Assembly: GCA_039566865.1 (NCBI GenBank)
Contig: CM076962.1
Coordinates: forward strand, 6,194,743 to 6,258,742
DNA from: Aurelia coerulea
Lineage: Eukaryota > Cnidaria > Scyphozoa > Semaeostomeae > Ulmaridae
Length of the DNA: 64,000 nucleotides
Direction of reading: 5' to 3'
Part shown: piece after piece, positions 10,181-20,353 of the stretch
How the letters are laid out: each line of letters opens with the position of its first letter
Position numbering within the stretch: position 1 is the stretch's first letter
Notes under the pieces: generated by a model
Database searches by the model: none
What the model was told of the DNA's origin: nothing
What the model saw: the letters and a program-made list of their open reading frames with translations, nothing else
Position numbers and translations under genes: made by a program

Positions 10181-10199
10181 ATTCCCGGCTGAGCCCCCA
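10181..10199 (-). promoter_or_regulatory. Putative primer binding site of the minus-strand LTR element
   Basis: On the minus strand TGGGGGCTCAGCCGGGAA lies two bases inside the 5' LTR. It resembles proline-tRNA type primer sites (TGGGGGCTC...). Confidence 0.6.
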
Positions 10200-10201
10200 A
10201 T

Positions 10202-10517
10202 TGTCACGAGTATAATAAATGGCCTAAAAGCGACTTGTAATCAAGAAACCATACTTCGGATAAATTAATACCAACGACATTTTCCAACGCGCTAACTCCA
10301 CCAAAAAAACAAACCTTCCCCCAAAACGATAAACAACCTCATTCAATTACGTTGCGTTACAAGTCACACCTTCAATAAATTAACGATGTGTGTCCAGTTC
10401 TCTTGGGGCCTCTACTCAATAGTCAGTCCACTACAATATAAGATACTAGAAGACAATACAACAAACAAAACACGGGAACAAACAACACAATACACGACTG
10501 AACATAAATGTGTGACA
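10202..10517 (-). repeat. 5' LTR (minus-strand element)
   Basis: 316 bp, identical by eye to 8728-9043. Followed outward by the target duplication GATAT. Confidence 0.94.
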
Positions 10518-10735
10518 GATATGAAATGGATGTTTAACACCCGGACCAACTCTAGAGAATTATTCTTTGCAAAAAAATTGATTACCATACCCCCGGTTCA
10601 AAAAATGCCCATATTTGGTAAACGCAGCGGGTACCGTAAGTTTACCAAAGATTTTCTTGTTCAGCACAAAATTCTACACCTCACCTAATAAAGTTCGGCT
10701 CCAGGTTACCCCTGCCTCATTTTCCGTCTGGTCTA
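10518..10735 (-). repeat. Outer part of the right TIR of the DNA transposon
   Basis: Reverse complement of about 3397-3615, ending in CCGTCTGGTCTA. A small number of substitutions and indels separate the arms. Confidence 0.85.
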
Positions 10736-12090
10736 GAGAATATAGTCTTATAAGGAATGAGATAACGTTGATAGGAAATCTAGTCATGAGGGGTGTTCGT
10801 ATCATTGTGCCAAAGAAATTAAGAGAAAGAGTTCTTCAGTTAGCTCATGAGGGTCACCAGGGGGTTGTCAAGACAAAAGACAGACTTAGAACAAAAGTTT
10901 GGTGGCCAGGAATGAACAATGATGTTGAAAGGTTTTGTCGGCGATGTCATGGGTGTCAAGCTAATACACCCTCTTTAACCCAGCCATTTGTAAAGAGTAC
11001 TACAATGCCAATAAAACCATGGAGAGACTTAGCTTTGGATCTTTTGGGACCATTGCCTAAAGGTGAATATCTACTGGTAACTGTAGATTATTATAGTAGA
11101 TGGATGGAGGTTGATGTCTTAAAGAACATAAACAGTGAATCAGTCATTAAATGTGTAGAGAATCATTTTACAAGACATGGATTGCCTAAAACGTTGAACA
11201 CGGATAATGCTGCCAATTTAGTGAGTAAAGAGATGGGAATATTCCTCATGGAGAATGGTGTTGAGCACAAAAGGTTGATACCTTTGTGGCCTCGTGCAAA
11301 TGGAGAAGTAGAGCGTCAAAATAGAACTCTATTGAAAGCACTTCGAGTTGCACAAACAGAGGGAAAAGACTGGAAGAAAGAACTTTTCAAGTTCCTCATG
11401 GCTTACAGATCAACTCCGCATTCAACAACAGGGGTTAGTCCAGCAAAGTTAATGTTCAACAGAGAGATTAGAACAAAGCTACCAGAATTTGAAGATTATG
11501 AAGAGGAAGATGAAACACAAATGTCTGAAGCACGGGACACTGATGCCCAGAGAAAGCAAAGATACAGTGACAATGCTAATAAGAGAGCACAAGATTCACA
11601 TATTCAAGAGGGGGATAAGGTTTTGTTAAAAAGAGACAAAGAGAATAAGTTGTCTTCCATTTATGACCCAGACCCATTTAAAGTATTGGCAAGGAAAGGG
11701 GATATGTTGATTGTGGAGAGAAGAAACACGTTGTATAAGAGAAATGTTGCTCATGTGAAACACTTTATGCAGTCAGAGATTCCAGCAGAGAACGAAGTAG
11801 AGAGAGAATTTGACAGAGTAGAGCTGAGAGAAAGACACAGAGAGATTATAGAGCCAATGAGAGTAGAGCATAGATTAGAAGAGCCATCACGAGCAGAGAT
11901 TAGATCAGAGATTGTAGAAGCTCCAAGAGCGGACAAAAGGCCAGAGGAAAGTAAAGAGACTGAACCACCAGTGCAAACAGAGTCAAACGTTATAACTGAT
12001 AGTGATAGGACTGTTGATACACAGCCACTGAGACGTTCTCATAGAGTAAAGAAAAGACCAGAATGGTTGAAGGATTTTACTAACAAATAA
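10736..12090 (+). pseudogene. Gypsy integrase, C-terminal part of pol
   Basis: The frame is open from inside the TIR, but Gypsy sequence starts at about 10736. It shows the HHCC zinc-binding domain (LAHEGHQG, then CRRCHGC), the integrase core with LALDLLGP, NTDNAANL and NGEVERQN (the D, D and E), a region rich in Arg and Glu, and a final RRSHRVKKRPEWLKDF that is typical of Gypsy pol ends. It ends 23 bases before the 3' LTR. The domain itself looks intact, but it is cut off from the rest of pol by the DNA transposon. Confidence 0.9.
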
Positions 12091-12100
12091 AAAAAAAATT

Positions 12101-12113
12101 AGTAAAAGAGAGA
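12101..12113 (+). promoter_or_regulatory. Putative polypurine tract of the Gypsy element
   Basis: AGTAAAAGAGAGA directly precedes the 3' LTR, where plus-strand DNA synthesis would start. Confidence 0.65.
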
Positions 12114-12290
12114 TGTAGTGTTTGTGTTATTAGTTTAAAGCTAGTTTGGGGGCCCTATTGAAACATTAAGAACTAGGCCCCCTGTGGTTGTTGTTGTTGC
12201 TGAAGTAGCTGTGATGATGGCCACTGTGAGTGGAAACATGCCGCGTATTTAATGAGTTAAATCTGTTGAATCCTGAGGCGGAATTCTAAA
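12114..12290 (+). repeat. 3' LTR of the Gypsy element
   Basis: 177 bp, about three differences from 418-594. Followed by GCTAC. Confidence 0.93.
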
Positions 12291-12295
12291 GCTAC

Positions 12296-12917
12296 CGCCC
12301 GCGGCCCCCCATCTTGTACGCTTATGCATGAGAGTGAGGGTGAATTCTATGAATCAAAATAATCAGTCTTCCTTAATCAGTTTGTTGGCTTGGAGAAGAG
12401 ATTTCAAAGCTAACATTTAGATTTCACATCTCAGAATTCACTCGATCAAATCAAACTAAACACAGAATGTGAAACCTATGGATAGCTGGAATGGTGCATT
12501 ATCTGCTATTCTTCAGAACATTAAATCACTTTGTTTTTGCACCCTTACTGATCACAAAGGCATAATCAAGATATTCCCCATCAATGAAAATTGGAAGACT
12601 TTGCTGCACCCTCTAACAAAACTTATAAGTAAGTTCAATTCTCAAAAATTAGTAAAAAAAATTCCAGAAGCTTTCAATGTTGGATAAATTTCTTAATGTT
12701 TAAGAATTAATAACAAAAATACTATCCCAAGAACACTTTGTCCCATTTGAATTCTCTTATTCTTCAGATTGCAATAACATAAAATGATGTCAAAGTTTCA
12801 GACAGAATAAGTTAGACTATGTTATGATCCAAACAATTCTTCAAAGAGTAAATTACAGTCAATTGAATCATAAATGATTGTTAATAAATGATTGTTAACA
12901 GCTACATTTTATTCAAG
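12296..12917. other. No gene recognised
   Basis: AT-rich host sequence after the Gypsy element. A 72-codon ORF (12469-12687) has no recognisable feature. Confidence 0.4.
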
Positions 12918-13086
12918 CAGGGACGTAGGAAGCATCTCAAAGTTGGGGGGCACAACACTTCAAGGGCACTTTTCATTGAGCTAAAGGGGCACTTCCTCAA
13001 AATAAGAAGGCACTTCTTTGTTTATTGCAAAATGTTGAGAGGACATGTGCCTCCAGTGCCCCCCCCCCCTGGTTCCTACATCTCTG
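12918..13086. mobile_element. hAT-like MITE, 169 bp
   Basis: Terminal inverted repeats start CAGGGACGTAGGAAGC and end GGTTCCTACATCTCTG. The flanks TATTCAAG (12910-12917) and CATTCAAG (13087-13094) form an 8-bp target duplication with one mismatch. The CAG start and 8-bp duplication fit the hAT superfamily. No coding capacity. Confidence 0.75.
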
Positions 13087-13660
13087 CATTCAAGTGTTTC
13101 CAAATTTGGCATACTGTAAGTCCTTGTTTAGGTAGTTCTTCTTCAATTAACATTGCTTTATAGCATACACCTTTCTGTTTTACCGCCCATCTTATTAATG
13201 TGATCAAGCCATTGCATTCTGTATGGTGAGATCCTCTTTTCTCTATCCATTTTGTAATTTTCCTTTTTTCTATGATGAAAATATGAGATTTCTCATGATA
13301 TGAAAATGAATTAGGTTCGTTGAAATACTTTCATCAGTTTTTATAAATATTTTAAACGAGGCATATTTTACCCAATAAGTAAAACCTGTCATTAGGTATT
13401 TGAAGATATCAGAATATGATTGAAACAATATTGCTGCAGCAGAAGATACACAAGTTCATAACACATATGGCAGGATAGAGAAACAGGACGGGAATTTTAA
13501 GAGGAAAAAGCCATTATGGTGGAAATTTTGTATTAAGTCTAGTTTATCACCAAATATAATTTGTTCTGCGGCACAACCTGTATTAAGAGGAAACGGCACC
13601 CCTATCTTTCTCTAATTGCAATGATCTCTACAAAAAAGAATACAGAGGAATAGAAACAGA

Positions 13661-14484
13661 ATGGGGTATATTTGTCGTTCCGCTCGGGCCCTCCACCAAT
13701 TTTCCCAAACTTTTTGGAGATTGAATATATTTCATGGAGGTGTAAACAAGGTAATTTAAAAAAATCTAAGTGTTGCATAGTGTAGTTTTGCCACAGTGTT
13801 CGGGTTTATCTAAGGGTTTTCTCGCTAGGACAGTCATGACTCTTAGGCCCGATAAACTGGAGAATTTAGAAAGGGGTGTATTTGTTGTTCCGCTCGGGCC
13901 CTCCACCAATTTTCCCGAACTTTTTGGGGATTAAACATATTTCATGGAGGTGTAAACAAGGTAAATTAAAAAATCTAAGTGTTGCATAGTGTGGTATTGC
14001 CACAGTGTTCGGGTTTAGCGAAGGGTTTTCTCGCTAGGACAGTCATGACTCCTAGGCCCGATAAATTGGAGAATTTAGAAAGGGGTGCATTTGTCGTTCC
14101 GCTCAGGTCCTCCACCAATTTTCCCGAACTTTTTGGGGATTGAATATATTTAATGGAGGTGTAAACAAGTTAAATTAAAAAAATCTAAGTGTTGCATAGT
14201 GTGGTATTGCCACAGTGTTCGGGTTTAGCGAAGGGTTTTCTCGCTAGGACAGTCATGACTCCTAGGCCCGATAAATTGGAGAATTTAGAAAGGGGTGCAT
14301 TTGTCGTTCCGCTCAGGTCCTCCACCAATTTTCCCGAACTTTTTGAGGATTGAATATATTTCATGGAGGTGTAAACAAGGTAATTTAAAAAAATCTAAGT
14401 GTTGCATAGTGTAGTTTTGCCACAGTGTTCGGGTTTATCTAAGGGTTTTCTCGCTAGGACAGTCATGACTCTTAGGCCCGATAT
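13661..14484. repeat. Tandem array, about 3.9 copies of a 210-bp unit
   Basis: Copies begin near 13661, 13871, 14081 and 14291, with the recurring start GGGGTGYATTTGTYGTTCCGC. Each contains TCGCTAGGACAGTCATGACTC. The spacing is 209-210 bp, and units differ by a few percent. The first and last units share variants (GTAGTTTTGCC, TTTATCTAAGG) that differ from the inner ones (GTGGTATTGCC, TTTAGCGAAGG). No ORF. Confidence 0.92.
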
Positions 14485-15127
14485 AGATATTTAGGCCTAC
14501 CTACCTTTCCTTTCATCGTTTACCTTGCTTTGAGAGTCGTGATATTTCACTACACCGTGTCTTTTAAAAAGCTGTGCAATAGTAGACCTTCTCTGTCAAA
14601 GCCACCAGCAGCCATATAAAAATATTTGTTTATAATCTTGTTTGCAACCTCAGCGAGTTTCGAGCTAAAAATATTTCCTTCAACCATGCGAGTTTCTATT
14701 AATTCTGCGCACGCACGCCCTCACAGCTACGCCGCAGCTTTGCCGCCATTTTGTTTGAAAACAATTTTCCGTCCTGCTTAGTTGGTGATATAATCTGGCT
14801 ATTTGATTTTTTCATTAGTTGCTCTTTTTGGATCTAACTCAGAACTTCGCGACGACATGGGCATAATGGGCGAAACCACGCTAGTTCTCCCTTTTCAAAA
14901 CTACATGCGAAATTTATGATAGATTTTCGAAGATTTATTTTGAAAGATATAAGGACTTTGCTAAAATCCTTTGTTTGTTGAATCATATGACGGACATTTT
15001 TTAAGAAACAAACAGAGTTAGCTGTAAATGATTGAAAATATCGTTCAGTAGACTACCATGATTTATTCGCTTTGAACCATGCCATGCGTGAAGAATATTC
15101 AATTTCACTTTTATCTTTCCTATTTAG
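14485..15127. other. Non-coding stretch upstream of the NECAP-like exon
   Basis: No gene recognised. A GC-richer patch at 14700-14770 includes GCCGCCATTTTG, a YY1-like word, but this alone does not support a promoter call. The end (TTTCCTATTTAG) forms the splice acceptor of the next exon. Confidence 0.4.
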
Positions 15128-15299
15128 GTCATGGTGGCATTGGTGTTCTACCACCACCCCCTGGAACAAAGACGCCAATGCTAACACCACCACCAGGATC
15201 TAGCATGCTACAACAGCAACCCCAACAGCAACAGCAGCAACCACAAGCGACACAGCCACAAAAGCAAGGCGATGAATGGGGAGATTTCTCGTCCTCAAG
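15128..15299 (+). CDS. Exon resembling the C-terminal part of NECAP (adaptin-ear-binding protein)
   Basis: An open exon bounded by a pyrimidine-rich acceptor TATTTAG and a donor AAG|GTATCT. It encodes GGIGVLPPPPG, then a Pro/Gly segment, a glutamine-rich tract, and DEWGDFSSS. The order of LPPPPG, a low-complexity linker and WGDF matches the C-terminal region of NECAP proteins, which bind AP-2/AP-1 ear domains and act in clathrin-mediated endocytosis. The first exon codon is completed by one base from the previous exon; the exon ends after two bases of a codon. I did not find the upstream PHear-domain exons or the terminal WVQF exon in the window. The exon call is good; the family call is moderate. 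Confidence 0.6.
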
Positions 15300-17237
15300 G
15301 TATCTTGATTTCTCACCATTTTAATTTGTTGATCATGTCACAACTGTGCTCGACATATGATGTGTGATGAATTAAAGAATGGAGTTATTTAGCAACAGGC
15401 ACTTTTGAAGGAGAGCCAATTTTTGTACTTTGTGAATGAAAAATACACTGCTGACAGCTTAGCCCTTGAACTGTGAGAAGTGTTGAACCATGTATGATTC
15501 AGATAATTCAGATGCCGGGAGTGAAGGTGAAGGTACATGTTCTGATGCCAAAACTGGTATCGATACTGTGCGTAGAACTGCAGAAAGGTTTCCATGGAGT
15601 GAAGGTATCCATTAATCGATAAAGTGAATGGATGAGCTAAATTTGCACAACTTTCGTAATTTAATGTGTACCTTTTTTCAATCAGCTCATCATCCGGTGG
15701 CAACTGGGTAACATTCTAATTTCGATTGAAAAGAACACGAACTTTGGTGAAGTGAAGAAGCAGTTCTCATGTGCAACATGCAGCTGGAAGCTAAGGCCCT
15801 TGTAAAGTAAATATGAGCATGGACAGAATTCATAAACTTCGCTTCTGGAATCTCTAATATAATTCATATTTTTACAATTTTTCGAATTGTTTTGCAATTA
15901 ACTCAATGGTTCTTCCTGTGGTATTATGGTATTTACTTTTTATCTTATCAACACACCAGGATGCTAGCTCGCCCAAGTCAGCTCGACAGGTGTGCTCTGC
16001 ATAGAATCCAAATGGAATTGCTCACTGTTTGACCAAAGTTGTTCCATGAAAGCAGTCGTCACATTTTCAATTTATTGTTAGATATTTCTTACATTTTCAA
16101 GAGTTGATAGCCTCGCTTACTTTAGCGCATGGAATGTTGGAGGCATGATGACTGATGAAAATTGATATGGTACACTGCTTGACCAGTTAGCAATGTGGCA
16201 GGCTGACAAGAAACCTTAGCTGTCACTGGCTTACTAAAATGACAGATCGAGACAATGGGGTTGGACTGTTCTTCGGTGGGCACGCCGTTTTCTTGGTAGA
16301 AACACAATGAAATATTAGCTCTACATATACAGCATTCAAACATTCAACGTCATCGTCTACATCCAATACATTCGACTTTTCCGCCTTACCCACTAATTGA
16401 ATTGTAACTACTTTTAATGTCAAGAAGCACCCTTTACGAGATTTTGAAGAAAACCTTGATCACTATTGCCCTCGCCTGCATGCAGACTCCACTGGTGTCA
16501 TCTTTCTATATCATGAAACTTTGTTGAAATACGATATTCTGTTTATCTCGTCCTGAGTAAACGCATGTAGAGGCTGCGCGCATGTTGCATTGCCCTAGCA
16601 CCTCAATTTTTTTCTATTTTGACATTGAAAAACTGGTTGATGATATTTGGACAACACGATTTTTGATAGAATGTTTGGACTACTGTTTGGCAAGTGAAAG
16701 TTTTCTTCATTTTTACTGTATGTGTCGAAATACGTGCACTTGTGAGGCTATATGTCCAAGGCAATGCATGCAATTGTTGTGCTTAAAGTTTGATCATGGA
16801 AAAGAAATACCAAGTTAGGTTAAACATCTATTTTATTAAAATCGGGAGCTTCATTGCATAGTTATTTGCAGCTCTGATATATTTTCAAAAAATGTAGTGT
16901 TTTAGAGAACGTCTGCTCAAGAGAAATGATATCGTGAACTGAACAATTCCTTGGTCCCTTGGGAGTCGGAGTTATTACGGCTTGGAAATCGGAGTTCTTG
17001 TATGCTCGACCTATTTTTGTTTGCCAATTCATTCATTTTAGGCATAGATACCTTAAGTGTAAAGTGCATTGGTGTTTTGGGTGCCTCGCTACTAATAAAT
17101 ACAACAGATTGGTGATCAGTGCAAAAGGAAGCGACTCAAAATATTCGGCGGAGTTAGCAGGGTTTTAGGCCAATTTTCAAACCGTAGCCATTCTGCGCAA
17201 AAAAGGTCAAGCATATTTATTGGTGGATTAGCACGAA
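15300..17237. other. Probable intron or intergenic DNA, no gene recognised
   Basis: Mixed-composition sequence with only short ORFs. A GCCTGCATGCAGACTC motif at about 16473 resembles half of the palindromic MITE seen at 31383 and 41470, but no partner arm is nearby. Confidence 0.4.
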
Positions 17238-17808
17238 GTTCATTTATTTTATATATTTTTTATTTTATGATATTTATACAGGGTAAATATTCAACGGATA
17301 TACATAATTGATGTACAAACTGCCCTGTTAAATATTTTAATATGTAATCTAGGTATAATAGATAAGTATTATAATAAAAGGAAAAGTAAGACAATGTTCA
17401 AGGTCTGGCATCTTTCAGTGATGGTTTAAAGCGGGTGAAAGTATGGGCTACCTTACTTTCTACATCTACATCGTTCCAAAATTTTGCTCCTCTATACGAG
17501 GAACATTTATGGCCACATGCGGTTTTTAGAAAAGGAACGCAGAGGTCAGTGGTTGTATTACGAAGCTGTCTAACGCTGGTTTCAGATAACCTTTAGAACA
17601 GCCCTGTAAGTTGACTTGTTGCAAGTCTGCATTTTCGTCTGGTTTCGATTCGATTCGCATTGCACGTACTACACAAACCATACGACAGCGAAGACCTGTA
17701 GCAAGTCAACCCTGTAATACTTCGTGGTTGATGGGCGTAAAGACCATTTTCACTGTTTCCCAATTTCTTTAGCCATCCCAACTCCTTGATGATAGGTGGT
17801 GCATACAT
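17238..17808 (-). pseudogene. 3'-terminal fragment of a CR1/L2-like LINE, minus strand
   Basis: On the minus strand a stretch ending near 17405 reads like the C-terminus of LINE RT proteins: RQLRNTTTDLCVPFLKTACG followed by CSSYRGAKFWND. A further upstream piece contains IIKELGWLKK. Between about 17600 and 17720 a small inverted-repeat insert (TTGACTTGTTGCAAGTC and GACCTGTAGCAAGTCAA) interrupts it. The fragment is 5' truncated and frame-broken. Confidence 0.6.
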
Positions 17809-17919
17809 TCTGTATTTGTCGCGATTCTAGCTGCACGATTTTGGAGCTTCTGAAGCTTCTGAAGGTTCACTTTGCCACAAATCGCCCAAATTACATTCTG
17901 AGAGCGAACGTGCTAGAGC

Positions 17920-18416
17920 TATGGATGGTGGATCGCTACCTTATCTTGGAAATAAGGAAAACAAATGCAAATCGACTCATAGATAAGCAAGTAAAACGAG
18001 TCGAAACGCGTAGCCTTAGAAACTACGATAAGCAGCTATTCCTAGACGAATTGTCAGCCAGTGACTGGAACGAGATTCTTACTCCGACTGATAGCGACCC
18101 TGATCTCATGGCCTCCGTGTTTAATAGTGTTATTTCGTCTCTTCTAGAGGTGCATGCACCACTAAAGCGTAGAAATGTAACTAGTCATCATGCTTCTTGG
18201 ATTACAGCCGAATTGAAAAGCCGGATGAAGGAACGTGATTTAGCTAAAAAGAGATCTGAGAAAGATGCTTCCTATTGGTCAGACTTTAAGAAATTGCGGA
18301 ACAAAGTCACTAGTCAACTTCGTACAAGGGTACAGGAATATTACCATAACGTTATTGACGAAACCCAAAACAATCCGAAGGTTATGTGGAAAACAATAAA
18401 TAAGGTTTTTGCATAA
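17920..18416 (+). pseudogene. LINE fragment: end of endonuclease and EN-RT linker
   Basis: The open frame contains a degraded end of the APE-type endonuclease (WMVDRYLILEIRK, where SDH-type motifs normally sit). The characteristic linker follows: HAPLKRRNVTSHHASWITAE, MKERDLAKKRSEKDASYWSD and KLRNKV. It is truncated by a stop where the following piece begins. The 5' half of the endonuclease is absent. Confidence 0.75.
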
Positions 18417-18850
18417 GAAATAAAAAAATCACACTGTTGCTCAAAACATCCTTTTTGAAGATACAGAACTTAAATTATCCTCGCAAATTTCAGAAGCTTT
18501 CAACAAACATTTTACAACGGTTGGACCTAAGTTAGCGGAGAAAATTAAAAGTCAACCTTCTGATGACCCTCTTAAATACCTTGGCAACAACTCCAATAGT
18601 GCCAAATTTAAGTTAGAGCCAGTAAGCGTAAGGTATGTAGAACGCACTGTAAGAGCCCTGAATAACTTCACAAACGGAACAAAGTCACTAGTCAACTTCC
18701 TACAATGGTACAGGAATATTACCATAACGTTAATGACAAAACCCAAAACAATCTGAAGGCTATGTGGAAAACAATGAATAAGGTTTTTGCATAAGAACTC
18801 AAATCGCACTGTTACTCAAAACATCCTTTTTGAAGATGCAGAACTTAAAT
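18300..18850 (+). repeat. Local duplication inside the LINE fragment
   Basis: The segment at about 18300-18475 (AACAAAGTCACTAGTCAACTTC through CAGAACTTAAAT) is repeated at about 18678-18850 with a few substitutions. The segment between them, about 18471-18672, recurs at 21019-21218. This indicates a tandem duplication of a LINE piece before a later LINE insertion. Confidence 0.8.
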
Positions 18851-19252
18851 AAACGCGTTTCCTTGAGAAAAACGGCAATCAAACAGCACTTCAAAAAAGC
18901 AACAGAAAATGGTCTCGCGTCGAATCGTGCTTTCTGGAATCTTGTTAAACCATTTCTTTCTAACAAAGGAGGATTGGCTGGTAATGATATTTCCCTTGTT
19001 AAAAACAATGAAATTGTCACTGATGACCAAAAACTGACCGAGATCTTTAATGACCACTACATTAATATCGTGGAAAAATCTAGTGGTACAAAACCTTGCA
19101 ACATAGCTGATACAGCCGCGATCGATGATGATCGGCAACTTATTAGACTGATTCTTGAAAAATACAAAAATCATCCGAGTGTTTTAGCTATCATTCAAAA
19201 CCCTGACAACAAGTTTGACTCATTTTCCTTTAACGAAGTGCAAAATTCCTAA
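18851..19252 (+). pseudogene. LINE RT N-terminal region
   Basis: Contains NKRVSLRKTAIKQHFKKA, FWNLVKPFLSNKG, DQKLTEIFNDHYIN and NKFDSFSFNEVQ, the usual region just upstream of the RT domain in CR1/L2-like elements. It stops at 19252 and is followed by the RT in the same frame after a stop codon. Confidence 0.75.
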
Positions 19253-19258
19253 GTTAGG

Positions 19259-20353
19259 AAACAACTAAGGTCTTTGGACAGTAGAAAATCTACTGGAGAA
19301 GATCAAATACCTCCAAAACTTGTTTTATTGGCAGCAGACGAGCTCACAGTTCCTCTTACAGATGCTATTAACAGCAGCATACGTACACATAGGTTTCCAG
19401 ATAATGGAAAACGAGCCGCAGTATGCCCTTTAGATAAAGGGGAGCCTAATCGTACAGTCGAAAGAAACTTTCGTCCAGTCAGTATTTTAAATATCTTTTC
19501 CAAAATCTATGAAAAAATTTTGAAAAACCAACTCATCCCATACCTAGATGAAACCCTTTCAATCTTCATCGCTGCCTACAGAAAAGCATATGGCACGCAA
19601 CATGTCTTGATGAGAATGATCGAAGAATGGAGAGCTAAACTTGATAATGATAATATTGTAGGGGCCATCCTTACGGATCTATCGAAAGCCTTTGATTGTA
19701 TTCCACACGACCTGCTAATAGCCAAACTACATGCCTATGGCTTGGATGAAAATGCTCTTGTCCTTATCTACTCTTATCTAAAACGGCGGAAACAGTCTGT
19801 GAGAATCAATAATACGTACAGTTCTTTCCAAACTATTTTATCAGGGGTACCTCAAGGCTCAGTTTTGGGCCCTATTATGTTTAATGTTTACATAAACGAT
19901 CTCTTTTTGTTTATCAAACAAGCAACATTGCATAATTATGCCGACGATAATACTCTGGCTTATTTTTCCAGGACCCTATCAGATTTGATTGGGGTACTGG
20001 AAGAAGAAGCTGGAGTTGCTTTGACTTGGCTGAAACAGAATCAAATGATTGCTAACCCAGAAAAATTCCATGCACTCCTTATTAGAAAGGATCAAACAAA
20101 TACCTGCGGAGAGAATATCAACATCCAAGGTAAAATTATCCAGTCGGAAGAAACAGTCAAATTGTTAGGTATTCAGCTAGATTATAAGCTCGATTTTGAA
20201 CAGCATATCTCTGAACTTTGCAGAAAAGCAGCATCACAACTTAATGTGCTAAAAAGACTCAAACAATTCATTGGCTTTAATGAAAGGAAAATTCTTGTAC
20301 AAAGTTTTGTATATTCCAATTTCAACTATTGCCCGTTACTTCTCATCAGCTAA
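19259..20353 (+). pseudogene. LINE reverse transcriptase domain
   Basis: RT motifs in order: DSRKSTGEDQIPPKL, NFRPVSILNIFSKIYEK, GAILTDLSKAFDCIPHDLL, LSGVPQGSVLGPIMFNVYIN, HNYADDNTLAY with the catalytic YADD, then VKLLGIQLDYKLDFE. The frame is lost at about 20340; the remaining C-terminus continues in another frame. Confidence 0.85.

Larger units (their letters stand above)
8728..10517 (-). mobile_element. Small non-autonomous Gypsy-like LTR element, minus strand
   Basis: Two 316-bp LTRs, 8728-9043 and 10202-10517, appear identical by eye. Both have TG...CA ends, and the exact target duplication GATAT lies at 8723-8727 and 10518-10522. On the minus strand the internal part starts with a primer-binding-like TGGGGGCTCAGCCGGGAA and ends with the purine tract GAAGAACGGAGG. 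The interior is only about 1.16 kb and holds a single short ORF, so most of gag and pol is deleted. The element is inserted in the right TIR of the DNA transposon, so it is the youngest of the three nested elements. Confidence 0.94.
3397..10735 (+). mobile_element. Unclassified DNA transposon with about 300-bp TIRs and one giant ORF
   Basis: Sequence at about 3397-3724 returns in inverted orientation at the right end (10518-10735, continuing at 8621-8727 on the other side of a nested LTR element). The termini read TAGACCAGACGGAAAATG and its reverse complement. The outer 220 bp are nearly identical between ends; the inner 100 bp are diverged. The interior encodes a single intact 1499-codon ORF. 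Removing the 1.8-kb nested LTR element gives an element of about 5.5 kb. The target duplication is uncertain: GATAAT (3391-3396) versus GAGAAT (10736-10741) is the best candidate, with one mismatch. The element sits inside the Gypsy pol between RNase H and integrase. I could not assign a named superfamily. Confidence 0.8.
413..12295 (+). mobile_element. Gypsy-type LTR retrotransposon, split by a nested DNA transposon
   Basis: The two 177-bp LTRs are 418-594 and 12114-12290. They are flanked by the exact 5-bp direct repeat GCTAC (413-417 and 12291-12295), which fixes both boundaries. I count about three differences between the LTRs, so the insertion is fairly young. The order is gag, protease, reverse transcriptase, RNase H, [DNA transposon 3397-10735], integrase, which is the Gypsy order. 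The pol frame carries a one-base homopolymer frameshift near 2678-2684. Together with the transposon interruption this makes the copy inactive by itself. Without the nested DNA the element would be about 4.5 kb. Confidence 0.95.

Noticed and set aside
10386..10688. 100-codon ORF spanning LTR and TIR
   Set aside because: Crosses an element boundary by chance; it covers LTR, target duplication and TIR.
12469..12687. 72-codon ORF as a gene
   Set aside because: Low-complexity AT-rich context, no recognisable motif, no splice support.
13661..14484. CRISPR-like or rDNA spacer interpretation of the 210-bp repeat
   Set aside because: Units are contiguous without spacers, and no rRNA sequence is nearby; a satellite-type tandem repeat explains it.
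15960..16000. Candidate last exon of the NECAP-like gene (CACCAG ... ACAG|GTGTGC)
   Set aside because: Weak acceptor, the translation does not end in the expected WVQF, and nothing else supports it.
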